Below are positions 10,122-17,646 of a DNA stretch of 64,000 bases, piece by piece (the stretch's first letter is position 1; each line of letters begins with the position of its first letter). The translations under genes were made by a program, and so were the position numbers. The notes under the pieces were generated by a model. That model had not been told where the DNA came from and ran no database searches. It saw only the letters and a program-made list of their open reading frames with translations. Location: assembly GCF_000378945.1 (NCBI RefSeq), contig NZ_KB900539.1:1590527-1654526 (forward strand), in the 5' to 3' direction. The DNA is from Methyloversatilis universalis EHg5. Its GTDB lineage: Bacteria > Pseudomonadota > Gammaproteobacteria > Burkholderiales > Rhodocyclaceae.

Positions 10122-10976
10122 TCACGGCCGCGCCTGCAGCGGAAACACCCAGGGACCGCCGGCTTCCTTGTCGGCAGCTGCCAGATCGGCCTGACCCGCG
10201 GGACTGACGAGGTAATCCGTGAGCTGCCGGGCAAGTTCGCGCTGGCGCTGATTGGCCGGGTGGCGGGGGCCTGGCTCCACCACCACATAGACTCGGCGCA
10301 TGGCTGGATCACCCTTGAGCAGCACCGCCATGCCCGCACTCGGCATCTTGCCGAAGGCCACCGGTATGTGGCCGACCACTGCATATCCCCGCTTGTCAGC
10401 GGCCGAACGCAGCACCTGCTGGGGCGACTCGGCGTCGTCGTACAGCTGCTGGCGCGGTCCGGGCCGCTGGCCGAGGGCGCGGAAGGCGCCGTGAACGATG
10501 GCGAAGCTGCCTGCGTCACGGAAGCCGATCAGGGGTGCGTCGGCGGCGACGATGCGGCGCAGGGCCTCGGTGATCCCCGGGGCGCCGGCTATTCCGGCTG
10601 GGTCCTCCTTGGGCCCGACGATCACATGCTCATTCATGGCCCAGGCCCGCAGCGGCGCCGCCAGACCGGCTGCCAGCAGTCCATAGGTTTCGTCGCTGCC
10701 ATGAATCAGCAGCAGATCGGCCTCGCCGTTGCGAAAGACGGGTACCACGCCCTCTTTGGGCGCTGCGGCAACGGTTTCGATCCTGAGGCCGGTCGCCTTG
10801 CTGGCACGCCCGACGAGAGCAGGCCAGACACCCGAAAGCACCAGACCACCCACGACGGACACTCTTACCCGTGCCTCGTCAGCCGCGCCCTGCGCCTCGC
10901 ATACCGTCGAGCAAATTGCCAGCAGGATGGCAAGTGCCTTCCGGCACGTAACCGGGAGATTCCTGTTGAAATTCAT
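10122..10976 (-). CDS. Periplasmic substrate-binding protein, TupA/WtpA (tungstate/molybdate)-like
   Basis: A 284-residue secreted binding protein with a Sec signal peptide (hydrophobic ALAILLAICSTVC, cleavage near residue 29). The pattern SGVWPALVGRASKATGL, then GEADLLLIHGSDE, then MNEHVIVGPKEDPAGI follows the order seen in tungstate/molybdate-binding TupA proteins (SGLLD..LLP.FE..TG, GDADVLLVHDP, YNDFVIVGPKDDPAG). The Thr/Ser ligand motif usual near the N-terminus (TTTS-like) is replaced by VVGG, so oxyanion binding may differ. No permease or ATPase gene is adjacent; the next gene on the same strand is a TonB receptor. The gene has a ModE-type palindrome 43-68 bp upstream, which supports a molybdenum/tungsten role. 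Confidence 0.8.
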   Translation of the reverse strand: MNFNRNLPVTCRKALAILLAICSTVCEAQGAADEARVRVSVVGGLVLSGVWPALVGRASKATGLRIETVAAAPKEGVVPVFRNGEADLLLIHGSDETYGLLAAGLAAPLRAWAMNEHVIVGPKEDPAGIAGAPGITEALRRIVAADAPLIGFRDAGSFAIVHGAFRALGQRPGPRQQLYDDAESPQQVLRSAADKRGYAVVGHIPVAFGKMPSAGMAVLLKGDPAMRRVYVVVEPGPRHPANQRQRELARQLTDYLVSPAGQADLAAADKEAGGPWVFPLQARP

Positions 10977-11018
10977 CGAAGCCCCATTTTTTGAAAATGT
11001 GTCAGTCCGAAAGGTTTT

Positions 11019-11044
11019 TCGAAATATATTTTTGTATATAACGA
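11019..11044 (-). promoter_or_regulatory. ModE-type operator (molybdate-responsive)
   Basis: Two 10-bp half sites spaced by 6 bp. On the minus strand they read TCGTTATATA, a 6-base spacer, and TATATTTCGA. This matches the known ModE pattern (TCGNTATATA, N6, TATATANCGA) at nearly every position, and the two arms are complementary at 8 of 10 positions. The site is 43-68 bp before the binding-protein start. The right arm contains TATATT, which could be a -10 with TCGGCA 17 bp upstream, so a bound ModE would cover the promoter, as in E. coli modABC. The molybdate logic is inference. Confidence 0.72.
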
Positions 11045-11332
11045 TTGCCGAGTATTTATCGGTCTAGGGTGGAAGAAAATCGGGTCGATCCGCAGGTTTA
11101 AGCTGATTTAAAAAATTTCTGTAAGGTGCTGCTCAGCGCTATTCAGTACTCGACTCAGCGAAGGCTAAAGAAGCACCCATACGCCACAGCATGCCATGCG
11201 GGTTGGACGGCATGAATCGTTGTCTCCCGCTGTGCCACCTCTTTCCGCAACCTGTAATTCCGGTCAGCACTGCGCCGTCTGATTCGGGCTGCTTCGGGTT
11301 GATTCGCAGTGATATTCACCGCAAAGGAATAT

Positions 11333-11445
11333 CCGGGTGGCGACGCCCGGTGTGACCCAAGGATGGGGGCACACGCATTGGGCGCCTGGTGTCCAGACAG
11401 CGGGCGCACACTGCCTGCCCGTTGATGCGACCGCGACCCAAGCTC
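11333..11445. other. Structured intergenic segment of unknown function
   Basis: Within the 0.9-kb gap between the binding-protein gene and the PEP-CTERM gene lies a run of strong inverted repeats. At 11333-11350 there is a 7-bp stem (CCGGGTG with CGCCCGG) closed by a GCGA tetraloop. It is followed by a CCC/GGG-GTGTG/CACAC helix and by a stem-loop around CTGG-TGT-CCAG nested in GCGCC/GGCGC. It may be an RNA leader or a decayed element. I could not match it to a known riboswitch, and reading frames across it do not look like proteins. Confidence 0.3.
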
Positions 11446-11626
11446 CGTTCCCGCTTTACCGTGAAAATCTGAACGGTATGCCATCCGATTCAATGAACAC
11501 TCCCGACAGATGCCACCCACGAAAAAAACCGTTCCTGCTGAGCGTGGATTGTGGAACGGAAATTCATATATTCGACCTGAAGATGTCTCATGGGATTTCG
11601 ATTCTGTCGGACCGTCGACAAATATA

Positions 11627-11652
11627 TCGCTATATCTTACAGTATACGACGA
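11627..11652 (+). promoter_or_regulatory. Weaker ModE-like site upstream of the PEP-CTERM gene
   Basis: TCGCTATATC, a 6-base spacer, then TATACGACGA. The left half matches the ModE half site except for its last base. The right half keeps TATA and CGA but not the middle. It has the same half-site spacing as the strong site at 11019. It is 234 bp before the PEP-CTERM start, so its target promoter is unclear. Confidence 0.35.
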
Positions 11653-11780
11653 GAGGTGCGAGGACATCGGGTTGGTGCGTGAATATGCAAACCGAATGCC
11701 TGCGGGTGATCTCCAGATCGTCTATGGAACAAGATCACCGCTTATCCGTCGCCCGATCCGGATTGCCGGTTTTCCGCTTT

Positions 11781-11808
11781 TCGTTATATGTGTTCATGCA
11801 TATTGCTC
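11781..11808 (+). promoter_or_regulatory. ModE-like half site and imperfect palindrome before the PEP-CTERM gene
   Basis: TCGTTATATG followed 8 bases later by CATATTGC; the central arms ATATG and CATAT are complementary. Only the left half fits the ModE half-site pattern well. It sits about 80-105 bp before the PEP-CTERM ATG, a reasonable promoter position. Confidence 0.3.
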
Positions 11809-11885
11809 GCCAGAAATGACAGGCAAGCGAGCGTGTTGACCAGGGCCATGGGCCGACAGCACTTTTCATCGATGAGGACAAGCAA

Positions 11886-12746
11886 ATGAAGAACAGACTC
11901 AAGATCGTTTCAGCAGCGTTGGGCGCACTCCTGTTTCCTTTCGCAGCACATGCCGGCGCCACCGTACTGACTCACGTCAGCTCCGCCATCGGTAGCAGTG
12001 GCGGACTTGGCGGTGCTGGCAACTACTGGAGCGACATGGTCTTTCCGGTCTACACCACCGCACAGGACGGCTGGGGCTGGGCCGGTGGCGCCGGCGGCGT
12101 CCAGGGAAGCCGGGCCATCACCAATACCGGTGGCAACGCCACGCCGGCCAACGAAGTCTTCCACTTCGATATTGGCAGTGCTGTCGATTCGCTGAACGCA
12201 AGCTACGGTGCGGGCAACTGGACGGTTGACAACGTCACCCTGTCGTTCAACTCGTCGTATGCCACGCAGAACAACTCGCGCTTCGGCGTAGGCTCAGGCA
12301 CTTTCGACATCCTGTGGGTCGAGAACGACAACTGGCGGCAATCCGCCGGCACGCCAACCGACAGGCAACTCAATCCGATCTATGCATCCAGCCAGACGGA
12401 TCTCGACGTCTGGGCGGGCTCCTCTGCGCTGCTGGGCTCCGAAACCTTCACCCGTGCCAGCACCACCGGGTATGTCGCCCTCAGCTACTCCCTGTCCAAG
12501 CAACAGAGCTTTGTCCAGGACATCCTTTCGGCCAGCGCTACAGGCGACAAGGCCATCTCGCTGTACCTCATGGGCACCAGCGATACGCTCGGAATGATCA
12601 TCTTCACGGGTGGCCAGGCACAGGCACTTCCGACCCTGAGCTTTGACGTCATCGCTGCTCCGGTTCCGGAACCCGAAAGCTACGCACTGTTCCTTGCCGG
12701 CCTGGGCCTGATGGGTACCGTTGTTCGCCGGCGCCTCGCTGCCTGA
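11886..12746 (+). CDS. PEP-CTERM sorting-domain surface protein
   Basis: A 286-residue exported protein with a signal peptide (KIVSAALGALLFPFAAHA, cleavage after about residue 23). The middle is rich in Gly, Ser, Thr, Asn and aromatic residues, with no family I recognise. The C-terminus is a textbook PEP-CTERM signal: VPEPES at about 260, a hydrophobic helix (YALFLAGLGLMGTVV) and a final RRRLAA. Such proteins are processed by an exosortase (EpsH/XrtA type) and placed on the surface or in the extracellular matrix; no exosortase gene is in this window. A terminator follows. Its upstream region carries weak ModE-like sites shared with the divergent binding-protein gene, which may tie it to oxyanion uptake, but this is inference. 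Confidence 0.9.
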   Translation: MKNRLKIVSAALGALLFPFAAHAGATVLTHVSSAIGSSGGLGGAGNYWSDMVFPVYTTAQDGWGWAGGAGGVQGSRAITNTGGNATPANEVFHFDIGSAVDSLNASYGAGNWTVDNVTLSFNSSYATQNNSRFGVGSGTFDILWVENDNWRQSAGTPTDRQLNPIYASSQTDLDVWAGSSALLGSETFTRASTTGYVALSYSLSKQQSFVQDILSASATGDKAISLYLMGTSDTLGMIIFTGGQAQALPTLSFDVIAAPVPEPESYALFLAGLGLMGTVVRRRLAA

Positions 12747-12793
12747 GCCTCCATCGGCGCGGCCGATTGCCCGGGCGAGTGGTTGCAGCAACA

Positions 12794-12822
12794 GGGCCGG
12801 CGCACGCCGGCCCTTTGTTTTT
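12794..12822 (+). terminator. Rho-independent terminator of the PEP-CTERM gene
   Basis: GGGCCGGC pairs with GCCGGCCC around a GCAC loop, followed by TTTGTTTTT. The rest of the 301 bp between the PEP-CTERM gene and the next gene (to 13047) shows no recognisable element. Confidence 0.85.
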
Positions 12823-13047
12823 GTTCCGCGCGTTTCTTCCCCCGATACCGCTGAGCGGGATGGTGGCCGTCACCGGAACAATCAGGATGGCTCGCAGCGG
12901 AGCGGACACTCAGGCGTCGGCAGGCGCCCCGTTTCTGAGCTCTTCAGTTCCACGACTTTTGGCCGATAGCCCGGACATCGCCGGATGCCCGTGTTTCGGG
13001 GGAAGCACGCTCCGCGCCGGCCGACCTTTGTACGCAGTGGTGAAACG

Positions 13048-13986
13048 ATGAAGATTCTGCTGGTCGAGGACAGCCGCGCCATGGCTGCCGTCATGTCGGT
13101 GCGTCTCGCATCCTTCGGGTACGAGGTGAGCGTGGCCGAGAACGGAGAAGTGGCGGTCGCCCGTTTTGCCGAGGTGGTGCCCGATCTGGTGCTGATGGAC
13201 ATCGAAATGCCGGTCATGAACGGCTTCGAGGCCACCGCCCGGATCCGCGCGCTCGAAGCAACGCAGGACTGGGCATGGACACCCATTCTGTTCCTGACCG
13301 CGTCCGACACCCAGGAAAACCTGATTACCGCGATCGAGGCCGGTGGCGATGATTTCATCGTTAAATCAGTGGCGGAAGCGGTGCTGCAGGCCAAGATGAA
13401 GGCGATGGCGCGCATTGCCGCGTTGCGCAAGCGGCTGTCGGTCGCGAATCGGCTGCTGAAGGAGCAGGCCAGCCGTGACGGACTGACCGGGCTGTGCAAC
13501 CGTCGCCACATGGACCTGACGCTGGATCTGGCCTGGAGCGAGGCGCGCAGCAGCGGCGCGACGTTCGCGCTGTTGATGCTCGATATCGACCATTTCAAGA
13601 AGTACAACGACTACTACGGTCATCTGGCCGGTGACGACTGTCTGCGCGCGGTCGCGCAGACACTGGCCGGCGTGGTCGAACGCTGCAACAGCGAGCGCCT
13701 GACCGACGGCGCTTTCGCCGCGCGTTACGGCGGCGAGGAATTCGCGGTGCTGATGCCGCAGGCCAGCGCCCAGGCTTACGAGCGGGTTGCTCATGGCGTG
13801 ATCGAGGCGGTGCGCGGGCTGGGCATACGGCACGAGCGCAACGCAGACTGGGGCGTGGTGACCACGTCGGTCGGCGGCGCTTTCGTGTCGGCTGCCAATG
13901 ACGAACTGATGCACGTGTTCCGCACCGCCGACGAGCGGCTGTACGCGGCCAAGGCCGCCGGCCGCAATCGCGCAGTGCTCAGCTGA
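13048..13986 (+). CDS. Response regulator with diguanylate cyclase (REC-GGDEF)
   Basis: A 312-residue cytoplasmic regulator: receiver domain (about residues 1-120; acidic pocket Glu7-Asp8, phosphoacceptor Asp51, Lys106 in FIVKS), a coiled linker, and a GGDEF domain (about 140-312). The active motif is GGEEF at 228-232, a functional variant, so synthesis of c-di-GMP is expected. An RxxD triplet (RLTD) lies seven residues before it, two more than in the usual inhibitory site, so product inhibition is uncertain. The ATG at 13048 gives the standard MKILLVEDS start. No cognate kinase is adjacent. It converges with the ADP-ribosylglycohydrolase gene, with stop codons 3 bp apart. Confidence 0.93.
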   Translation: MKILLVEDSRAMAAVMSVRLASFGYEVSVAENGEVAVARFAEVVPDLVLMDIEMPVMNGFEATARIRALEATQDWAWTPILFLTASDTQENLITAIEAGGDDFIVKSVAEAVLQAKMKAMARIAALRKRLSVANRLLKEQASRDGLTGLCNRRHMDLTLDLAWSEARSSGATFALLMLDIDHFKKYNDYYGHLAGDDCLRAVAQTLAGVVERCNSERLTDGAFAARYGGEEFAVLMPQASAQAYERVAHGVIEAVRGLGIRHERNADWGVVTTSVGGAFVSAANDELMHVFRTADERLYAAKAAGRNRAVLS

Positions 13987-13989
13987 AAC

Positions 13990-15009
13990 TCAGCCGGGCA
14001 CGCGTTCGCGCAGCCGTTCCAGCAGTACGCGAAGTTCGCGCTGGCCGTACAGGCCCTTGATCCACTCCGCCGGCCAGACCGCGCCGGCGGCACCCAGCAG
14101 CGTTCCCAGCACCGCACCGCGATGGCAGTTGTCGCCGCCCAGCCGCACGTTGGCGAGCAGGCCGTCGCGCGGGGCCCCGGCGTACTTCACCGCCAGGTGC
14201 AGCGTGGCTGGCAGTGCATCCTTCAGATAGCAGGCCGGGCTGAACTGGCTGCCGATCACCTCGTCGTCCGGTCGCTGCTCGGCCCAGGCGCGGTAAGGAT
14301 GGTGCAGCGCCGGATGGTCGCCGGCGGCGGCCAGCGCGTCGTCCATAGTCAGGCCGTGCAGCAGATGGAAGGCGAGGTCCGCGTACAGCGTCGCGGCGGC
14401 GGCCATTTCTTCGCCCTTATGGGTCAGCGCCACATGATCGGTCACCGCCGCATGCAGCGCGTCGCGGTCCTGCGCGTGAAACAGGATGAGCGGCGCCAGC
14501 GTGGCCAGCCCGCCGATGTGGATGTCCTCGACGCCGCAGTCCTCCACCTCCAGCCCCTGACCGTAGTGACGGAAGAAGGCGCGGTGGCATTCCTCGACAT
14601 AGGTGTCGCCGTGGCTGCCCGGGGTGAGCATGAAATCGACATAGCGTCGTGCGTAGTCGTCGCGGTCGTAGCGGCCGCACTCCAGCAATGATTCGGCCAG
14701 CAACCGGGCCAGCTGCATGTTCAGCGTGTTCTCGCCGGCGTGCAGGAACTGGTGGTAGTGGATGTCGCGCGGTCCGCCCCACCAGCGTTTCTGTTCGTGC
14801 AGGATGTCGTCGATCGGCCCGGTGCTGGCGTACTGGCTGCGCCACAGGAAGCTGTCCGGGTGCGGGTTGTGCGGCGGCAGGTAGCCGGTAATGTCGCCGT
14901 AGTCTTCAGGAATGCGTTCGCGTGTGTAGTACCAGTGCACCGGCATGGACAGCGCGTCGGCGATGAAGCCACCCCACCAGGCGGCGTCGAAGCGTGCGGG
15001 ATCAATCAT
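13990..15009 (-). CDS. ADP-ribosylglycohydrolase family protein
   Basis: A 339-residue protein of the DraG/ARH fold. The N-terminal GGFIADALSMPVHW is the usual family opening, and a metal-site region TGPIDDILH follows. The C-terminal metal motif, normally GGDTDT, reads GGDNCHRGAV, so the second metal-binding Asp is replaced and Cys/His are introduced. It may therefore bind metal differently or act on a different ADP-ribosyl-like substrate. The start ATG overlaps the stop of the PAP2 gene by one base (TGATG), indicating translational coupling. There is no DraT partner nearby. Confidence 0.8.
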   Translation of the reverse strand: MIDPARFDAAWWGGFIADALSMPVHWYYTRERIPEDYGDITGYLPPHNPHPDSFLWRSQYASTGPIDDILHEQKRWWGGPRDIHYHQFLHAGENTLNMQLARLLAESLLECGRYDRDDYARRYVDFMLTPGSHGDTYVEECHRAFFRHYGQGLEVEDCGVEDIHIGGLATLAPLILFHAQDRDALHAAVTDHVALTHKGEEMAAAATLYADLAFHLLHGLTMDDALAAAGDHPALHHPYRAWAEQRPDDEVIGSQFSPACYLKDALPATLHLAVKYAGAPRDGLLANVRLGGDNCHRGAVLGTLLGAAGAVWPAEWIKGLYGQRELRVLLERLRERVPG

Positions 15010-15815
15010 CAGGGCGTTCCGTTCGGTTGTACCGGTGTGCGTCTGCGCAGCCATTCGGCGACCGTGATGCACAGCGCCAGCCAGGCGCTGCCCGAACACA
15101 GCCCGGCCAGCACGTCGCTGGCGAAATGCACCTGCAGCACGATGCGGCTGAGGCCGGTGGTGAGCGCGATCGTGACCGCGATCCACAGCACCGGCAGGTG
15201 CCAGCGCGCCGGCAGCAGGCGCAGCGCCACCCAGGCGAGCACACCGTAGGCCACCAGCGTGCCCGAAGCGTGGCCACTCGGGAAGCTCCAGCTGGTTTCG
15301 GCCGCGTAGCCGTGTTCGTGTACCGGCCGAACCCGCTGGAACACCGCTTTCAGGCCCACGTTCAGCAGCGAATTGCCAGCGATGGCCGCTACCCAGGTGG
15401 CGGCCAGCAGATGCTGCCGTCGCCACAGCAGCAGGAGGGTACCGATCAACCCGAGCGCAGTCAGCGTTTCGGTGTCGCCGAAGTGGGTGAGGCGGGCAAA
15501 CAGATTCAGGGTAGGGGCGTCCAGCGTGCTGCGCAGCGCGCTCGCCAGCGCATCGTCGAAATGCACCAGTGTGCTGCCGCCATTTACTGCCAGCGCCAGT
15601 GCGGTGAAACAGGCGGCGCCGTACAGCATGACCAGGATGCCGATCTGCGCCACCCGCCGGCGGCTGGCGGCGGCGTTGGCATGCAGGCGGCCGTTGGCGA
15701 ACTGCAGCGCGGTGACCAGCAGCAGCGCACTCGCCAGCAGGGCGGCGTGCAGCATTGGCAGCTGGCCGGCGATCAGTGCGGCCAGCTGTTCGGGCGAAGA
15801 CGGGAGGGGCGGCAT
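15009..15815 (-). CDS. PAP2-superfamily membrane phosphatase
   Basis: A 268-residue integral membrane phosphatase with about six hydrophobic segments. The three PAP2 motifs are visible: KAVFQRVRP (KX6RP type), PSGHASG, and SRIVLQVHFASD (SRX5HXXXD). Family members remove phosphate from phosphatidate, undecaprenyl pyrophosphate or similar lipids at the outer face of the membrane. It sits between a metallophosphoesterase gene (3 bp upstream) and the ADP-ribosylglycohydrolase gene (1-bp overlap), with a diacylglycerol kinase further upstream, so a role in lipid phosphate turnover is plausible. Confidence 0.9.
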   Translation of the reverse strand: MPPLPSSPEQLAALIAGQLPMLHAALLASALLLVTALQFANGRLHANAAASRRRVAQIGILVMLYGAACFTALALAVNGGSTLVHFDDALASALRSTLDAPTLNLFARLTHFGDTETLTALGLIGTLLLLWRRQHLLAATWVAAIAGNSLLNVGLKAVFQRVRPVHEHGYAAETSWSFPSGHASGTLVAYGVLAWVALRLLPARWHLPVLWIAVTIALTTGLSRIVLQVHFASDVLAGLCSGSAWLALCITVAEWLRRRTPVQPNGTP

Positions 15816-15818
15816 GAT

Positions 15819-16619
15819 TCAGTCGTTCAGGGGCAAGGCGCTCAGTGCAGCCAGTTCGAAGCGGTCATCGGCCGGGCGGTAGTCCCAGCGCTCGACCGAG
15901 GCGATGCGCACGCCGTGCTGACGGCCGGCGCGGATCAGGTTGACCGAATTGCCGGCGTCGCGCCGTGTGCGGTGTGACACCGCGGTACCGGCCTGCACCG
16001 CCCACAGCGTGCGGCCCCGATCCGTCAGCCGGCGTACCGAAGGCAGATGGATATGCCCACCGAGCACCAGATCGGCGCCGGCTTCGCGCCAGCGGACGAT
16101 GGCTTCGCGGTGACCGCGCACCCGGTTGTGCTTTTCGGTCGCCCGATTGACCGCCAGCGGGTGATGCAGCGCCACCACCCTGAGCGCGCCAGGTGGTGCG
16201 TCCTGCAGATGCCGGGCGGTCTGTGCGATCTGTGCGGCCGAAAGTTCGCCATCTGAGTGGCGCCAGCGGCGGGTCGAATCCAGCCCGATCAGCCGCAACC
16301 CGTCGAGGTCGGTCAGGCTGTCGTGGGCCGTGCCGAAGGCGCGGTGGTAACGGGCATAGGGCGCGAACAGGCGCAGCGGCAGGTGGAACAGCGGCAGATC
16401 GTGATTGCCGGGCAGCACCACCTGGCGCGCAATGCCCAGGCTGTCGGCAAAGGCGCGGGCGGCGGCGAACTGCGCCGGTCGGGCGCGCTGCGTGAGATCG
16501 CCGCTCAGCAGCAGCAGCCGCGGCCGTTCAGTCTGCGCCAGCCGGCGCAGCGCGGCGCACACCTCGGGTCTTTCGGTACCGAAGTGCGGGTCGGACAGCT
16601 GCAGCAGCAAGGGAATCAC
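15819..16619 (-). CDS. Calcineurin-like metallophosphoesterase
   Basis: A 266-residue cytoplasmic enzyme with the metal-binding order of the family: LSDPHFG, LSGDLTQ, LPGNHD, then ALHHPL and GGHIHLP. This most resembles the class III cyclic-nucleotide phosphodiesterase (CpdA-like) and lipid-phosphatase branches. It lies 21 bp after the diacylglycerol-kinase-like gene and 3 bp before the PAP2 gene. Within that operon a phospholipid or sugar-phosphate substrate is as likely as cyclic AMP; the sequence does not decide. Confidence 0.88.
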   Translation of the reverse strand: MIPLLLQLSDPHFGTERPEVCAALRRLAQTERPRLLLLSGDLTQRARPAQFAAARAFADSLGIARQVVLPGNHDLPLFHLPLRLFAPYARYHRAFGTAHDSLTDLDGLRLIGLDSTRRWRHSDGELSAAQIAQTARHLQDAPPGALRVVALHHPLAVNRATEKHNRVRGHREAIVRWREAGADLVLGGHIHLPSVRRLTDRGRTLWAVQAGTAVSHRTRRDAGNSVNLIRAGRQHGVRIASVERWDYRPADDRFELAALSALPLND

Positions 16620-16640
16620 AATGCGGGCACGATGCAGGGG

Positions 16641-17591
16641 TCAGGCGGTTTCGTCGTCGGGCACGATCAGCGACAGCGCGTCCGGCAGCACGCGGAATTC
16701 CAGCGGCGCGCGCATCCAGCTCACTTCGCCGTCGGTGGCCACCTTGATGCGGCTGCGCCGGCGTCCGCGCCGCAGCACGCTCAGGCGCAGCGACGCGAAG
16801 CTGAAGGACTGTACCTCATCCGCCTCGCCCAGCCGGCCGAACACGCCACGCGCCAGCAGCCAGAGCATGGACAGCCGTCCGGTCGGGCGCAGCGCCAGCG
16901 CGGCCAGCCGGCCGCCGTCGAGCGCGGACGCTTCGGCCAGACCGATCTGTTCCAGTTGCAGCCGGTTGTTGCCGACGAACAGCGTAGGCGTGTGCACGGT
17001 GCGCAGCCGCCCGCCGTGCTCCATTTCAAGCGTCATGCGGCGATGGCCGCGCAGCAGCGTGACCAGACCGGCCCACAGCGCCACCAGACGGCTGCGGCCG
17101 AACTGGCGCTTCCATTCCTCTCGGTTTTCCAGCAGCACCGGATACAGACCCAGACTGGCGTTGACCAGGAAAATGCGGTCGTTCACGCGGCCGACCTGCA
17201 CGCTGCGCAACCGCCCGTTCAGCAGCAGCCGGACCGCGGATTCGGTATCGGCAGGAATGCCGTATTCGCGCGAGAAGTAGTTGAAGGTGCCCTGCGGCAG
17301 CACACCGAAGGGCAGGCCGGTGCCGGCGACCGCCTGCGCCACCGCGTTGATGGTGCCGTCACCGCCGGCCGCCACCACGATGCCGTGCTGCATGCGCGCT
17401 TCCTGCACCGCCTGCCAGGCGACCGCGGGCAGGCGTCGGCCGTCCTGCACCGGCAGCACCCGATGGCGGCGGCCGGCCGCCGTGAGCAGACCTTCGATCA
17501 CCTCGCGTGTGCGTCCGGCGTCCTGACTGCCCGAGCCGGCGTTGAGCACGATGAACAGCGGGGCGTCGGCGGGTGGGCGGGTTGCGGGCAT
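16641..17591 (-). CDS. Diacylglycerol kinase family lipid kinase (DAGK catalytic domain)
   Basis: A 316-residue protein of the YegS/DgkB/sphingosine-kinase family. The nucleotide-binding motif GGDGT is at 76-80, preceded by LNAGSGS, and followed by GVLPQGTFNYFSRE, a typical substrate-loop region. It is expected to phosphorylate a diacylglycerol-like lipid with ATP at the inner membrane face. It begins the set kinase-phosphoesterase-PAP2-ADP-ribosylglycohydrolase; the next gene is 21 bp downstream. The upstream ketopantoate reductase gene is 55 bp away, so the promoter may be further up. Confidence 0.9.
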   Translation of the reverse strand: MPATRPPADAPLFIVLNAGSGSQDAGRTREVIEGLLTAAGRRHRVLPVQDGRRLPAVAWQAVQEARMQHGIVVAAGGDGTINAVAQAVAGTGLPFGVLPQGTFNYFSREYGIPADTESAVRLLLNGRLRSVQVGRVNDRIFLVNASLGLYPVLLENREEWKRQFGRSRLVALWAGLVTLLRGHRRMTLEMEHGGRLRTVHTPTLFVGNNRLQLEQIGLAEASALDGGRLAALALRPTGRLSMLWLLARGVFGRLGEADEVQSFSFASLRLSVLRRGRRRSRIKVATDGEVSWMRAPLEFRVLPDALSLIVPDDETA

Positions 17592-17646
17592 CGGTATCCG
17601 TAGTCGGGAAGATGGCTTCGCAGCCTACGCCGCCGGCCCGCGGCGA

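Noticed and set aside
11155-11667. A 170-codon minus-strand frame in the intergenic region
   Set aside because: No family, no good start site, and it crosses the strong inverted repeats; composition does not look like a protein of this genome.
11510-11839. A 109-codon plus-strand frame before the PEP-CTERM gene
   Set aside because: It runs through the ModE-like sites, has no ribosome-binding sequence and no recognisable homology; weak possibility only.
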